Assembly (NCBI RefSeq): GCF_029846115.1 | Contig: NZ_JARVZZ010000001.1 | Span: forward strand, 1,054,001 to 1,118,000 | Source of the DNA: Serratia marcescens | GTDB lineage: Bacteria > Pseudomonadota > Gammaproteobacteria > Enterobacterales > Enterobacteriaceae | Direction of reading: 5' to 3' | DNA: 64,000 nt | Shown: one piece after another, positions 31,790 to 42,937 of the stretch | Numbering within the stretch: the first letter of the stretch is position 1 | Layout of the letters: each line of letters starts with the position of its first letter | The notes under the pieces: generated by a model | Database searches by the model: none | The model's input: only the letters and a program-made list of their open reading frames with translations | Told to the model about the DNA's origin: nothing | Made by a program: the position numbers and the translations under genes

Positions 31790-32063
31790 GCGCCGCGTTT
31801 ACCTTTCCGGTACTTTTCCCCGTCCGAAAATCGCTATTTCTCCTCTACCTCTTTTGCGTTAGTGCAAACAAAGGCTTACGCAATTTTCAGCTTTGCACCC
31901 GGACTGACGCGTTTCAGCTCTTAAATTCACATCAACTCCCAGGGGCGGGTGCAACAAATTATTTCCATGTTGTTAAGTGGGTGTTATTTTCCGCGCAAGC
32001 AATGAACAGGCTGGATTTTTAGACTGCTGCCTGGTGCGTGTCTTCCCCCCATAGGATGTTCAT

Positions 32064-33350
32064 ATGAAAACAACGATCTTTAAGAGCCTCTATTTTCAGG
32101 TGCTGACGGCGATCACGCTGGGTATCCTGCTTGGCCATTTCTACCCTGACCTCGGCGCCGAGATGAAACCTCTGGGCGATGGCTTCGTCAAACTGATCAA
32201 GATGATTATCGCCCCGGTGATTTTCTGTACCGTGGTAACCGGCATCGCCGGCATGGAAAGCATGAAGGCGGTGGGCCGCACCGGCGCCATCGCGCTGCTG
32301 TATTTTGAAATCGTCAGCACCATCGCGCTGATTATCGGCCTGGTGATCGTCAACCTGGTGCAACCGGGCGCCGGCATGAACGTCGATCCCGGCACGCTTG
32401 ACGCCAAGGCGGTGGCCGTCTACGCCGAGCAGGCGCAGCAGCAGGGCATCATTCCGTTCCTGCTGGACATCATCCCCGGCAGCGTGATCGGCGCGTTTGC
32501 CAGCGGCAACATTCTGCAGGTGCTGCTGTTCGCGGTGCTGTTCGGCTTCGCCCTGCATCGTCTGGGTGATAAGGGGCAGCTGATCTACAACGTGATCGAC
32601 AGCTTCTCGCGGGTGATTTTCGGCATCATCAACATGATCATGCGCCTGGCGCCGCTCGGGGCCTTCGGTGCGATGGCGTTTACCATCGGTAAATACGGCG
32701 TCGGCACCCTGGTGCAACTCGGCCAGCTGATCGTGTGCTTCTACATTACCTGTATCCTGTTCGTGGTGGTGGTGTTGGGCAGCATCGCCCGCGCCAACGG
32801 CTTCAGCATCTTCAAATTCGTCAACTACATCAAAGAAGAACTGTTGATCGTGCTGGGAACCTCGTCGTCAGAGTCCGCGCTGCCACGCATGCTGGATAAA
32901 ATGGAGAAGCTGGGCTGCAAGAAATCGGTGGTGGGCCTGGTGATCCCGACCGGGTACTCCTTTAACCTGGACGGCACGTCTATCTACCTGACCATGGCCG
33001 CGGTGTTTATCGCGCAGGCGACCAACACCCACATGGATATCATGCACCAGATTACTCTGCTGGTGGTGCTGCTGCTTTCCTCCAAAGGCGCGGCGGGCGT
33101 GACCGGCAGCGGCTTTATCGTGTTGGCCGCCACCATCTCCGCCGTTGGCCACCTGCCGTTGGCCGGGCTGGCGCTGATCCTCGGCATCGATCGCTTCATG
33201 TCGGAAGCCCGCGCGCTGACCAACCTGGTGGGTAACGGAGTGGCGACCGTGGTGGTCGCGAAATGGTGTAACCAACTGGATGAGAAACAGCTGAAAGACA
33301 CGCTGAACAACAAAAACGCCGGCGCGGACAAAACGCAGCCTTCCGCCTGA
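32064..33350 (+). CDS. dctA: C4-dicarboxylate transporter DctA
   Basis: DctA imports succinate, fumarate, malate and related acids with protons during aerobic growth. The 428 residues (E. coli 428) form the DAACS fold of eight membrane helices and two re-entrant loops. [13 protein letters not shown] is the serine-rich re-entrant hairpin HP1, and [15 protein letters not shown] is the conserved substrate-binding helix 7. It is transcribed alone from the 274-bp gap after hmsP, in which no strong promoter or CRP site could be assigned. Confidence 0.97.
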   Translation: MKTTIFKSLYFQVLTAITLGILLGHFYPDLGAEMKPLGDGFVKLIKMIIAPVIFCTVVTGIAGMESMKAVGRTGAIALLYFEIVSTIALIIGLVIVNLVQPGAGMNVDPGTLDAKAVAVYAEQAQQQGIIPFLLDIIPGSVIGAFASGNILQVLLFAVLFGFALHRLGDKGQLIYNVIDSFSRVIFGIINMIMRLAPLGAFGAMAFTIGKYGVGTLVQLGQLIVCFYITCILFVVVVLGSIARANGFSIFKFVNYIKEELLIVLGTSSSESALPRMLDKMEKLGCKKSVVGLVIPTGYSFNLDGTSIYLTMAAVFIAQATNTHMDIMHQITLLVVLLLSSKGAAGVTGSGFIVLAATISAVGHLPLAGLALILGIDRFMSEARALTNLVGNGVATVVVAKWCNQLDEKQLKDTLNNKNAGADKTQPSA

Positions 33351-33363
33351 TATTGGCGGCAAA

Positions 33364-33389
33364 TCACCGGCCGCAGCCGCGGCCGGTGA
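33364..33389 (+). terminator. Hairpin after dctA
   Basis: TCACCGGCCGC pairs perfectly with GCGGCCGGTGA around AGCC, 13 bp past the stop. It lacks a U-tract, so it may be a 3' stabiliser rather than a classical terminator. Confidence 0.55.
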
Positions 33390-33610
33390 GGTACAACCCC
33401 TGCCTCGTAACGATTTCTTGCATTAAAAAACCCGCTATCTATTATTTTTCACTCTAATGAGTGACATCCGCAAAGGCGCGCGGTCTAACACGATGGTACA
33501 CTTTCTGCTTTCCGCCCCACTGTGAAACTCAGGGCGTATTTTTATGATTCCATTGAATGGAATACACGCATTTGCATAAGAAATTGGATAGTCATTAAGT
33601 AGGGGTTCAC

Positions 33611-35113
33611 ATGCAGGGCACCAGAATTCATCTTATAGTTGGTGGGCTGCTATTGGCTGCCGCCAGTAGCAGCGTGCAGGCTGAAGCACTACAACCCGAT
33701 CCTGCCTGGCAGCAGGGGGCGCTGGCCAACGGGTTTTCATGGCAGATTCTCGATACGCCGCAGCGGCCAAGCGACCGCGTGGAACTGCGGCTGATCGTCA
33801 ATACCGGCTCTCTGGTGGAGTCTTCGCAGCAGACCGGCTTCGCCCATCTGCTGCCGCGGCTGGCATTGGCGCGAAGCGAAAGCTTTACCGCGCCGCAGCT
33901 GCGCGCCCTGTGGCAACAGAGCGTAGATAACGAGCGGCCGCTGCCGCCGGCGATCGTCTCGTATGATTTCACCATGTATAACCTCAGCCTGCCGAACAAC
34001 CGGCCCGACCTGCTGAAAGAAGCGCTGGCCTGGCTGGCGGACACCACCGGCAAACTGGCGATCGACGAGCATACGGTGCACGCGGTGATGAATTCCACCA
34101 TCAATCCGGTCGGCACTTTCCCGCCCAATACCCAAGACGTCTGGTGGCGTTACCGCCTGAAAGGCTCGACGCTGCTGGCGCACGATCCTGCGCAGCCGGC
34201 GAAACGGCCGGTGAACCTCGAGCAGCTGAAGAAATTCTATCAACAGTGGTATACCCCGGACGCCATGACGCTGTTCGTGGTCGGTAAGATTGACAGCCGC
34301 AGCTTGGGCGAGCAGATCAACAAGGCGTTCTCGCCGCTGCAAGGCAAACGTGAAACCCCGGCCCCGATGCCGACGCTGACACCGCTGCCGCAGCAGCCGG
34401 TGAGCCTGATCAGCGAGCAGGTGAAACAGGATACGCTGTCGATCATGTGGGATTCGCCGTGGCACCCGATTCGCGATTCACAGAGCCTGCTCCGTTACTG
34501 GCGTGGCGATCTCGCCCGCGAGGCGCTGTTCTGGCATCTTCAGCAGACGCTGGAAAAAAGCGACCAGAAGAGCCTGCATCTGGGCTTTGACTGTCGCGTG
34601 CAGTACCAGCGCGGGCAGTGCGCCATCCATCTGGATACGCCGAACAACAACCTGAACGGCAGCCTGGGCTTTATCGCCCGCGAGCTGGCCAACGTGCGTG
34701 ACAACGGCCTGTCCAAAGAGGAATTCGATGCGTTGCTGGCGCAGAAAAACGATCAGCTGAGCAAGTTGTTCGCCACCTACGCCCGCACCGATACCGACGT
34801 GCTGATGAGCCAGCGCCTGCGTTCGCAGCAGAGCGGGGTGGTGGATATCGCACCGGAGTTGTATCAGAAGCTGCGCCAGGAGTTCCTGTCCAGCCTGACG
34901 CTGGAGACGCTGAATCAGGCGCTGAAGCTGCAGCTGTCTCAGGACGCGACGCTGGTGCTGATGCAGCCGAAAGGCGAGCCGGAAATGAGCATGAAGCAGC
35001 TGCAGGAAACCTATGACGGCATCATGATGCCGGCGCCGGCGGTGGTGACGGAAGAAGCCAAACCGGCCGACACCGCGGTGGCAGCGCCGGCGACGGACGC
35101 CAGCGCGCAATAA
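33611..35113 (+). CDS. yhjJ: M16-family peptidase-like periplasmic protein YhjJ
   Basis: This 500-residue protein has a signal peptide (cleavage after SSVQAEA) and two M16-like domains. LANGFSWQILDTPQRPSDRVELRLIVNTGS is the usual opening of insulinase-family enzymes. The zinc motif HxxEH is absent: the equivalent place reads GFAHLLPRLAL, so it should not be an active metalloprotease. The C-terminus is an Ala/Pro/Thr-rich tail (about 470-500). The E. coli homologue YhjJ has no established function. It probably binds peptides or proteins in the periplasm, but this is inference. Confidence 0.85.
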   Translation: MQGTRIHLIVGGLLLAAASSSVQAEALQPDPAWQQGALANGFSWQILDTPQRPSDRVELRLIVNTGSLVESSQQTGFAHLLPRLALARSESFTAPQLRALWQQSVDNERPLPPAIVSYDFTMYNLSLPNNRPDLLKEALAWLADTTGKLAIDEHTVHAVMNSTINPVGTFPPNTQDVWWRYRLKGSTLLAHDPAQPAKRPVNLEQLKKFYQQWYTPDAMTLFVVGKIDSRSLGEQINKAFSPLQGKRETPAPMPTLTPLPQQPVSLISEQVKQDTLSIMWDSPWHPIRDSQSLLRYWRGDLAREALFWHLQQTLEKSDQKSLHLGFDCRVQYQRGQCAIHLDTPNNNLNGSLGFIARELANVRDNGLSKEEFDALLAQKNDQLSKLFATYARTDTDVLMSQRLRSQQSGVVDIAPELYQKLRQEFLSSLTLETLNQALKLQLSQDATLVLMQPKGEPEMSMKQLQETYDGIMMPAPAVVTEEAKPADTAVAAPATDASAQ

Positions 35114-35125
35114 TTAGCCGCAGGC

Positions 35126-35143
35126 AGGGGGCTCAGGCCCCCT
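35126..35143. terminator. Short hairpin between convergent yhjJ and ppiC
   Basis: AGGGGGC pairs with GCCCCCT around TCAG and reaches the last base of ppiC. There is no U-tract on either side, so bidirectional termination is only possible. The 29-bp gap 35114-35142 is also a synteny junction relative to E. coli. Confidence 0.45.
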
Positions 35144-35424
35144 CAGTTGCGGTATAGCACCTTGATGATGTGGTAACCGAACTGGGTTTTGACCGGGCCG
35201 TAAGGTTTGAGCAGCGGGATGCTGAACACCGCTTTATCGAACGCCGGCACCATCGCGCCTTTGTTGAATTCGCCCAGCGAGCCGCCGTTGCGTTTTGACG
35301 GGCAGCTCGAGTATTTGCGCGCCAGCGTGTCGAAGCTGACGCCGCGCTTCAGCTTGGCCAGCAGCTCGTTGGCCAGCTTTTCATTGTCTACCAGAATGTG
35401 CAGGGCGCACGCCGTTTTTGCCAT
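35143..35424 (-). CDS. ppiC: Peptidyl-prolyl cis-trans isomerase C (parvulin)
   Basis: PpiC is a small cytoplasmic parvulin that isomerises X-Pro bonds. Starting at ATG 35424 gives 93 residues beginning [12 protein letters not shown], the E. coli length; the frame extends upstream to 35478 but those residues are not family sequence. The rotamase core is complete with the active-site histidines in ALHILV and [12 protein letters not shown], plus [13 protein letters not shown] and [10 protein letters not shown]. It is divergent from rep across 109 bp. Confidence 0.95.
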   Translation of the reverse strand: MAKTACALHILVDNEKLANELLAKLKRGVSFDTLARKYSSCPSKRNGGSLGEFNKGAMVPAFDKAVFSIPLLKPYGPVKTQFGYHIIKVLYRN

Positions 35425-35533
35425 GGTATTGCCTTTGTCGATGCGAAAATTGCGCTGATTATACCCGCTAAATCTCATCGGCGCTTTCTGCTACAATTCC
35501 CTTCCACGTTTTACAGCCGAGCAAGCCAGCACC

Positions 35534-37558
35534 ATGCGATTAAACCCCAGCCAACAACAAGCCGTCGAATTCGTTACCGGGCCCTGCCTGGTGTTGGCCG
35601 GTGCCGGTTCCGGCAAGACGCGCGTTATCACCAACAAGATAGCCCACCTGATCCACCATTGCGGCTATCAGGCGCGGCACATCGCCGCCGTAACCTTTAC
35701 CAACAAGGCCGCGCGCGAGATGAAAGAGCGCGTGTCGCAAACCCTGGGGCGCAAAGAGGCGCGCGGGCTGATGATTTCCACCTTCCATACGCTGGGGCTG
35801 GAGATCATCAAGCGGGAATATGTGGCGCTGGGGATGAAGTCCAACTTCTCGCTGTTCGACGATCAGGATCAGCTGGCGCTGTTGAAAGAGCTGACCGAAA
35901 AATGGCTGGAAAGTGACAAAACGCTGGTGGCGCAGCTGATTTCGACCATCTCCAACTGGAAAAACGACCTGATCGATCCTCAGCGAGCGGCGGAGCTGGC
36001 GCGCTCGGAGCGCGACAAGCTGTTCGCCCACTGCTACAGCCTGTACCACGCCCATATGCGGGCGTGCAACGTGCTGGACTTCGACGACCTGATCCTGTTG
36101 CCGACGCTGCTGTTGCAACGCAACGAAGAGGTGCGCGAACGCTGGCAGCAGCGCATCCGCTACCTGCTGGTGGATGAGTACCAGGATACCAACACCAGCC
36201 AGTACGAGCTGGTGAAGCTGCTGGTGGGTAACCGCGCGCGCTTTACCGTGGTGGGTGACGACGACCAGTCGATCTACTCCTGGCGCGGCGCGCGGCCGCA
36301 GAACCTGGTGCTGCTGAAGGAAGATTTCCCGGCGCTGCAGGTGATCAAGCTGGAGCAAAACTACCGTTCCAGCGAGCGCATTCTGAAGGCGGCCAACATT
36401 CTGATCGCCAATAACCCGCACGTGTTTGAAAAACGGCTGTTTTCCGAGCTGGGATATGGCGAAGAGCTGAAGGTGGTGACCGCCAACAACGAGGATCACG
36501 AAGCCGAGCGGGTGGTGGGGGAGTTGATCGCCCACCACTTCGTGAAAAAGACCCACTACGGCGACTATGCGATCCTGTACCGCGGTAATCACCAGTCGCG
36601 GGTGTTTGAAAAGATGCTGATGCAGAACCGCATTCCGTACAAGATTTCCGGCGGTACGTCGTTCTTCTCGCGCCCCGAGATCAAGGATTTGCTGGCCTAC
36701 CTCCGCGTGCTGACCAACCCGGAGGACGACAGCGCCTTCCTGCGCATCGTCAATACCCCCAAGCGCGAGATCGGCCCGGCGACGCTGCAGAAGCTCGGCG
36801 AATGGGCCAACCAGCGCAACAAGAGTTTATTCCACGCCAGTTTCGATCTGGGGCTGAGCCAGCACTTGACCGGTCGCGGGCTGGAATCGTTGCAGCGTTT
36901 CACCCACTGGCTGGGCGGCATCGCCCAACAGGCGGAACGTGAGCCGGTGGCGGCGGTGCGCGATCTGATCCGCGGAGTGGATTATGAGAGCTGGTTGTTT
37001 GAAACCTCGACCAGCCCGAAGGCCGCCGAAATGCGGATGAAGAACGTCAACACGCTGTTCGGCTGGATGACGGAGATGTTGGAAGGCAACGATCTGGACG
37101 AGCCGATGACGCTGACCCAGGTGGTGACGCGCTTCACCCTGCGCGACATGATGGAGCGCGGCGAAAGTGAAGAAGAGCTGGATCAGGTACAGCTGATGAC
37201 GCTGCATGCCTCCAAGGGGCTGGAGTTCCCCTACGTGTTCCTGGTGGGCATGGAAGAAGGCCTGCTGCCGCATCAGAGCAGCATCGATGAAGACAATGTC
37301 GATGAAGAGCGGCGTTTGGCCTATGTGGGGATCACCCGCGCGCAAAAAGAGCTGATTTTCACCCTGTGCCGCGAGCGCCGTCAGTATGGCGAGCTGGTGC
37401 GGCCGGAGCCGAGCCGCTTCCTGCTGGAGCTGCCGCAGGACGATTTGGCGTGGGAAACCGAGCGCAAAGTGGTGAGCCCGCAGGAGCGGATGCAGAAGGG
37501 ACAGAGCCATCTGGCCAATATACGCGCCCAGTTGGCCAAGGCTAAAGGCGGGAATTAA
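35534..37558 (+). CDS. rep: ATP-dependent DNA helicase Rep
   Basis: Rep is a 3'-5' superfamily 1 helicase that travels with the replisome, removes proteins ahead of forks and restarts stalled forks. The 674 residues have all UvrD/Rep motifs: the Q-motif LNPSQQQAV, Walker A GAGSGKT (K28), motif II DEYQDTN (D214-E215), motif [16 protein letters not shown], motif [10 protein letters not shown], motif [17 protein letters not shown] and motif [19 protein letters not shown]. The C-terminal tail that contacts DnaB is short and basic ([19 protein letters not shown]). It is monocistronic with a hairpin after the stop. Confidence 0.97.
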   Translation: MRLNPSQQQAVEFVTGPCLVLAGAGSGKTRVITNKIAHLIHHCGYQARHIAAVTFTNKAAREMKERVSQTLGRKEARGLMISTFHTLGLEIIKREYVALGMKSNFSLFDDQDQLALLKELTEKWLESDKTLVAQLISTISNWKNDLIDPQRAAELARSERDKLFAHCYSLYHAHMRACNVLDFDDLILLPTLLLQRNEEVRERWQQRIRYLLVDEYQDTNTSQYELVKLLVGNRARFTVVGDDDQSIYSWRGARPQNLVLLKEDFPALQVIKLEQNYRSSERILKAANILIANNPHVFEKRLFSELGYGEELKVVTANNEDHEAERVVGELIAHHFVKKTHYGDYAILYRGNHQSRVFEKMLMQNRIPYKISGGTSFFSRPEIKDLLAYLRVLTNPEDDSAFLRIVNTPKREIGPATLQKLGEWANQRNKSLFHASFDLGLSQHLTGRGLESLQRFTHWLGGIAQQAEREPVAAVRDLIRGVDYESWLFETSTSPKAAEMRMKNVNTLFGWMTEMLEGNDLDEPMTLTQVVTRFTLRDMMERGESEEELDQVQLMTLHASKGLEFPYVFLVGMEEGLLPHQSSIDEDNVDEERRLAYVGITRAQKELIFTLCRERRQYGELVRPEPSRFLLELPQDDLAWETERKVVSPQERMQKGQSHLANIRAQLAKAKGGN

Positions 37559-37580
37559 AAAGACAGGGCTAGATTACTGA

Positions 37581-37614
37581 CAAAGGAGGAAAAAGCGTGG
37601 TTTTTCCTCCTTTG
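37581..37614. terminator. Terminator hairpin(s) between rep and gppA
   Basis: CAAAGGAGGAAAAA pairs perfectly with TTTTTCCTCCTTTG around a 6-nt loop. The A/T stem ends let it act on either strand for convergent rep and gppA. A second AT-rich palindrome lies at 37627-37648 (GAAAATCAA/TTGATTTTC). Confidence 0.75.
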
Positions 37615-37734
37615 TGGTTATCAGCCGAAAATCAATGAATTGATTTTCCTTATTTTTTATATGCTGTCTTCTGAAACTTGGCAATGTCATCAGGTTTGCC
37701 ATTAACCTCAGGCGCTCATCGCGCCCTGGTCATT

Positions 37735-39231
37735 TTAACGTTGTTCTTCCAACCGCAGCGTCCAGTGGACGTAGCTCTGCCAGTGGCTTTCCTGCTCCAG
37801 CGCCTCGGCGCGCAGCGGATGCTGTTCCAACCAACCCGGCGGCAAGATCACCGTCAGTTCATCGTCCTGATTGGCGCGTAAACGCACCGCCGGCAGCGTG
37901 TCGTCGCGGCGGCGGCTGGCGAAGATGATCGCCAGGCGCAAAATGCGACACAGACGCTGCGCAGTACGCGGCGGCAGGGCGTTTTGCTGGTTCAACAGCG
38001 ACAGGTCGAGAGGGTTGCTCTGGTTTTGCAGCAGGGTGGCCAGCAGTTTTTTCTGCGCCGGGGTAAAGCCGGGTAAGTCCAGGTGGCGGATCAGGTAGGC
38101 GGCGTGTTGCGGCGCCTGCTTGAAATCGACGCTAAGGCCGAGTTCGTGGATCAGGCTGGCGCTGTGCAACAGCTCGCGACATCGTGCGTCCAGCTGCCAC
38201 TCGTTGGCGACCTGCTGCGAGAAATTGGCGGCGAGCTGGCTGACGCGCTCGGCTTGCTCGGTGTCGATCAGGTAACGGCGCTGCAGGTTGCGGATGGTGC
38301 GGATGCGAATATCCTGCTCCACCGGCAGATGCAGCATGCCGTAAACCAGGCCTTCACGCAGCGCCCCGCCGGCCAGCATCATGCTCTCGATGCCCAGCTC
38401 CTGGAAGATGGCCAACAGAATGGACAGGCCGCTCGGGAAGACCAGCGCGCGCTCCAGCGTCAACCCTTCGATCTCCAACTCTTCCAGCTTGCCGCACTGA
38501 ATGGCGCGCTGTTTCAGCTGGCGCAGCTTGGACAGGGTGATGCGTTCATCCATGCCTTGCGCCACCATGATCTCCTGCAGCGCCTGCACGGTGCCGGAAG
38601 CGCCGACGCAGATCTGCCAACCTTGCTGGCGCAGCTGCGGTGCGATCGGCCGCACCATTTCGCGTGCGGCCTGTTCGGCGCGCTCGAAGTTTTCTTGCCC
38701 AAGATTGCGATCGCTGAAGTAGCGCTCCAGCCAGGTGACGCAGCCCATCGACAGACTATACAGCTGCGATGCCTGTGCGCCGGTGCCGGTGACCAGTTCG
38801 GTGCTGCCGCCGCCGATGTCGACGACCAGCCGCTGCTCCGGCCCGCCGGTAGTGTGCGCGACGCCGTGATAAATCAGCCGCGCCTCTTCTTCGCCGCTGA
38901 TCACCTGCACCGGGCAGCCGAGGATTTGCTCGGCGACCTGCAAGAACTCATTGGCGTTAGACGCCAGGCGCAGCGTGGCGGTAGCGACGACGCGGATCTG
39001 CTCGCGCGGGATGTCCTGCAGGCGTTCGGAGAACAGCCGCAGGCACTGCCAGCCGCGCTGCATGGCCTCATGCGACAGGTGATTGTTCTGATCCAGCCCG
39101 GCCGCCAGGCGCACCTTGCGCTTGATCCGCGCCAGAGTCTGAATGCTGCCGGCCACCTCGCGCACCACCAACATGTGGAAGCTGTTGGAGCCGAGATCGA
39201 TGGCAGCATAAAGCGTGCTGGAGCTGAGCAT
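37735..39231 (-). CDS. gppA: Guanosine pentaphosphate phosphatase / exopolyphosphatase GppA
   Basis: GppA converts pppGpp to ppGpp and also degrades polyphosphate, setting the balance of stringent-response signals. The 498 residues (E. coli 494) show the Ppx/GppA pattern of the ASKHA fold: [14 protein letters not shown] (phosphate 1 loop), the catalytic-region glutamate in [13 protein letters not shown], and [10 protein letters not shown] (phosphate 2 loop). A C-terminal HD-like helical part contains [17 protein letters not shown]. It lies 5 bp downstream of rhlB on the same strand, so the two are probably co-transcribed. Confidence 0.96.
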   Translation of the reverse strand: MLSSSTLYAAIDLGSNSFHMLVVREVAGSIQTLARIKRKVRLAAGLDQNNHLSHEAMQRGWQCLRLFSERLQDIPREQIRVVATATLRLASNANEFLQVAEQILGCPVQVISGEEEARLIYHGVAHTTGGPEQRLVVDIGGGSTELVTGTGAQASQLYSLSMGCVTWLERYFSDRNLGQENFERAEQAAREMVRPIAPQLRQQGWQICVGASGTVQALQEIMVAQGMDERITLSKLRQLKQRAIQCGKLEELEIEGLTLERALVFPSGLSILLAIFQELGIESMMLAGGALREGLVYGMLHLPVEQDIRIRTIRNLQRRYLIDTEQAERVSQLAANFSQQVANEWQLDARCRELLHSASLIHELGLSVDFKQAPQHAAYLIRHLDLPGFTPAQKKLLATLLQNQSNPLDLSLLNQQNALPPRTAQRLCRILRLAIIFASRRRDDTLPAVRLRANQDDELTVILPPGWLEQHPLRAEALEQESHWQSYVHWTLRLEEQR

Positions 39232-39236
39232 GGCAA

Positions 39237-40523
39237 TCAGCTCGGGCGTTTACGGTTGTTGCGCGGCGCGCCGCCGCGACGAGGCGCGGAGTTGCGACGT
39301 GGGCCGTTGCCGCCGCGCGGGCGCGACAGGCGCTTCGGCGCCGGCAAATCGGTCAGCAGCGCATCGCTGTTGTACTTGCTCACCGGAATGCTGTGGTCGA
39401 TATAGGTCTCGATCGCCGGCAGGTTGAGCGCGTACTCTTCACATGCCAGGCTGATGGAGTGGCCGCTGGCGCCTGCACGGCCGGTACGGCCAATGCGGTG
39501 CACGTAATCTTCGCAATCGTCAGGCAGATCGTAGTTGAAGACGTGGGTGACGGCAGGAATGTGCAGACCGCGCGCGGCGACGTCGGTGGCGACCAGAATA
39601 TCGAGGTTGCCTTTGGTGAAGTCGTCGAGGATGCGCAGGCGTTTTTTCTGCGCCACGTCACCGGTCAGCAGGCCGACGCGGTGACCGTCGGCGGCCAGAT
39701 GGCCCCAGATGTCTTCGCAGCGGTGCTTGGTGTTGGCGAAGATGATGGCGCGATCCGGCCACTCTTCTTCGATCAGCGTCTGCAGCAGACGCATTTTTTC
39801 TTCGTTGGACGGGTAGAACAGCTCTTCTTTAATGCGGTGGCCGGTTTTCTGTTCCGGTTCCACTTCAACATATTCGGCGTTGTTCATCTGCTCGAAGGCC
39901 AGTTCGCGTACGCGATAGGACAGAGTGGCGGAGAACAGCATGTTCAGGCGTTGATCGGCCGTAGGCATACGGCGGAACAGCCAACGGATGTCTTTGATAA
40001 AGCCGAGATCGTACATGCGATCGGCTTCATCCAGCACGACGACCTGCATCGCGCCGAGATCGACATAGTTCTGCTTGGTGTAATCGATTAAACGGCCGGT
40101 GGTGCCAATCAGAATGTCCACGCCGCTTTCCAGCACTTTCAGCTGTTTGTCATAGCCGTCGCCGCCGTAGGCCAGGCCCAGTTTCAGGCCGGTGCTCTGG
40201 GAGAGCGCTTCTGCATCGGAGTGGATTTGCACCGCCAGTTCACGCGTAGGCGCCATGATCAAGGCGCGCGGCTGATTGGTCTGGCGATCCTGTTTCGCCG
40301 GGTGAGTCAGCAAATAGTGAAAAGTAGACGCCAAAAACGCCAGCGTCTTTCCGGTACCGGTTTGCGCCTGACCTGCAACGTCACGCCCGGAGAGCGTGAG
40401 CGGCAATGCTAACGCCTGGATGGGCGTGCAATTGTGAAACCCTTTTTTCTCAAGGGCTTCAAGGACTAACGGGTGCAGGGCGAAGTCGGAAAACTTCTGT
40501 TCGGTCAAGTGTGTTTTGCTCAT
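39237..40523 (-). CDS. rhlB: ATP-dependent RNA helicase RhlB
   Basis: RhlB is the DEAD-box helicase of the RNA degradosome; it binds RNase E and unwinds structured mRNA for PNPase. The 428 residues carry the Q-motif (F11, Q36), Walker A AQTGTGKT (K59), DEAD (165-168), SAT in LFSATL, and the C-terminal [10 protein letters not shown]. The tail from about residue 395 is Arg/Gly/Pro-rich, as expected for an RNA-binding extension. It is divergent from trxA across 131 bp and followed by gppA. Confidence 0.96.
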   Translation of the reverse strand: MSKTHLTEQKFSDFALHPLVLEALEKKGFHNCTPIQALALPLTLSGRDVAGQAQTGTGKTLAFLASTFHYLLTHPAKQDRQTNQPRALIMAPTRELAVQIHSDAEALSQSTGLKLGLAYGGDGYDKQLKVLESGVDILIGTTGRLIDYTKQNYVDLGAMQVVVLDEADRMYDLGFIKDIRWLFRRMPTADQRLNMLFSATLSYRVRELAFEQMNNAEYVEVEPEQKTGHRIKEELFYPSNEEKMRLLQTLIEEEWPDRAIIFANTKHRCEDIWGHLAADGHRVGLLTGDVAQKKRLRILDDFTKGNLDILVATDVAARGLHIPAVTHVFNYDLPDDCEDYVHRIGRTGRAGASGHSISLACEEYALNLPAIETYIDHSIPVSKYNSDALLTDLPAPKRLSRPRGGNGPRRNSAPRRGGAPRNNRKRPS

Positions 40524-40654
40524 AGTGTGGTAGAATATCAGCTAACTATTGCTTTACGAAAGCACATCCGTTGAAATAAACGCGGTGCATTAAAATCACC
40601 TTGAGTTGGTTAATGCTACACCAACAAGGTAGACATAATCCTGTGGAGTAGAAC

Positions 40655-40981
40655 ATGAGCGATAAAATTATTCACCTGACTGACAGCAGCTTCGAAGCTG
40701 ACGTGCTGAAAGCGGAAGGGCCGATCCTGGTCGATTTCTGGGCTGAATGGTGTGGGCCGTGCAAGATGATTGCTCCGATTCTGGATGAGATTGCCGAAGA
40801 GTTCGAAGGCAAACTGACCATCACCAAGCTGAATATCGATCAGAACCCGGCTACCGCGCCTAAGTACGGTATCCGTGGCATCCCTACGCTGTTGCTGTTC
40901 AAGAACGGTGAAGTGGCCGCGACCAAGGTTGGCGCGTTGTCCAAAGGTCAGCTCAAAGATTTCCTGAACGCGAATCTGTAA
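40655..40981 (+). CDS. trxA: Thioredoxin 1
   Basis: TrxA is the main cytoplasmic disulfide reductase, reduced by thioredoxin reductase and serving ribonucleotide reductase, PAPS reductase and others. The 108-residue protein has the active site WCGPCK with C33 and C36, the buried D27 and the cis-proline loop [12 protein letters not shown] good ribosome binding site (GTGGAG) precedes the ATG. A long hairpin follows at 41003-41041. Confidence 0.98.
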   Translation: MSDKIIHLTDSSFEADVLKAEGPILVDFWAEWCGPCKMIAPILDEIAEEFEGKLTITKLNIDQNPATAPKYGIRGIPTLLLFKNGEVAATKVGALSKGQLKDFLNANL

Positions 40982-41381
40982 TCGGGCGGGAAGCCCCGTA
41001 TCAGGCGCCTGGCGGTGATGTTCAATTCACCGCTAGACGCCTGCCAAGAAGCGTGTTAAGTTTAACCACACTGCATATAGAACTTGCCCGAAGTTTTAAA
41101 TCTAAAGAGTTTGAATCTAAAGCTATACTCTGTGTCGAACCACTGGCGTTGAAAGTAAACTGAACTCAGCCCGTGTTTTGGCAATCAAACGGTTTTGCAA
41201 AAATCATTTTTAAGGTACCTTCGATCTTCAACCGTCAATGCGTGCGCCCGATGTAAGCCATTTCTTACCGCGACGGCTCTGCGCCCGGTGATCGAACGTC
41301 CAGTAAACAGGCACGCATTTCGCTGCCATACCATTCACGATACAAGTTCGAGACATACCCCGAGTTTAAGAACCCACCACT
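40982..41381 (+). promoter_or_regulatory. trxA 3' hairpin and long rho leader region
   Basis: At 41003-41041 a 16-bp stem (one mismatch, one G-T pair) joins AGGCGCCTGGCGGTGA to TCACCGCTAGACGCCT, without a U-tract. Farther on, AATCTAAAG occurs twice about 17 nt apart (near 41100 and 41115), followed by a -10-like TATACT near 41125. The remaining 250 nt form a long rho leader, where E. coli rho is autoregulated by Rho-dependent attenuation. A 17-codon frame at 41238-41291 lies where E. coli has rhoL but lacks a clear ribosome binding site. Confidence 0.55.
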
Positions 41382-42641
<1,260 letters not shown>

Positions 42642-42662
42642 TTCGTTAAAAAATTCGCTGAA

Positions 42663-42688
42663 CGCCACGCCTAGTCGTGGCGTTTTTT
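42663..42688 (+). terminator. Intrinsic terminator of rho
   Basis: CGCCACG pairs with CGTGGCG around CCTAGT and is followed by six Ts. The 249 bp from here to wecA contain no gene and should carry the common-antigen operon promoter, which I could not place. Confidence 0.92.
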
Positions 42689-42937
42689 GCTTTTGGCGGA
42701 TACGATAAGTAGCAGTAATGGAAAAGTAAGTTGTTTCCTCGACTTATTGAGAATTCATCTTGTTTGTCGGTCGGCTCTGCGCCGGTCGGCTTTGCTGCTG
42801 TCGTTTTGTCAGCTGATGCGAAGAAAATAGGCATGAATCACCGTTGTCATAGGAAATGACCGAAAGGTGGCGGGGGCCGATGGCACAAGCTATTGCCCGT
42901 GGTAAGCTGCCTTATCTTCTACAGAGATCTGTTAACT

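Noticed and set aside
31900..31950. CRP site upstream of dctA
   Set aside because: Only one half-site (TTCACA) is recognisable; the partner half does not match TGTGA.
32019..32717. Long antisense ORFs inside GC-rich genes, for example opposite dctA, bcsC, uhpB and rep
   Set aside because: Antisense frames stay open because of third-position GC bias. They are His/Gln/Arg-rich and low in complexity, and each lies over a well-supported gene.
37627..37648. AT-rich palindrome as an operator
   Set aside because: It sits between convergent genes rep and gppA, so a terminator or neutral role is more likely than an operator.
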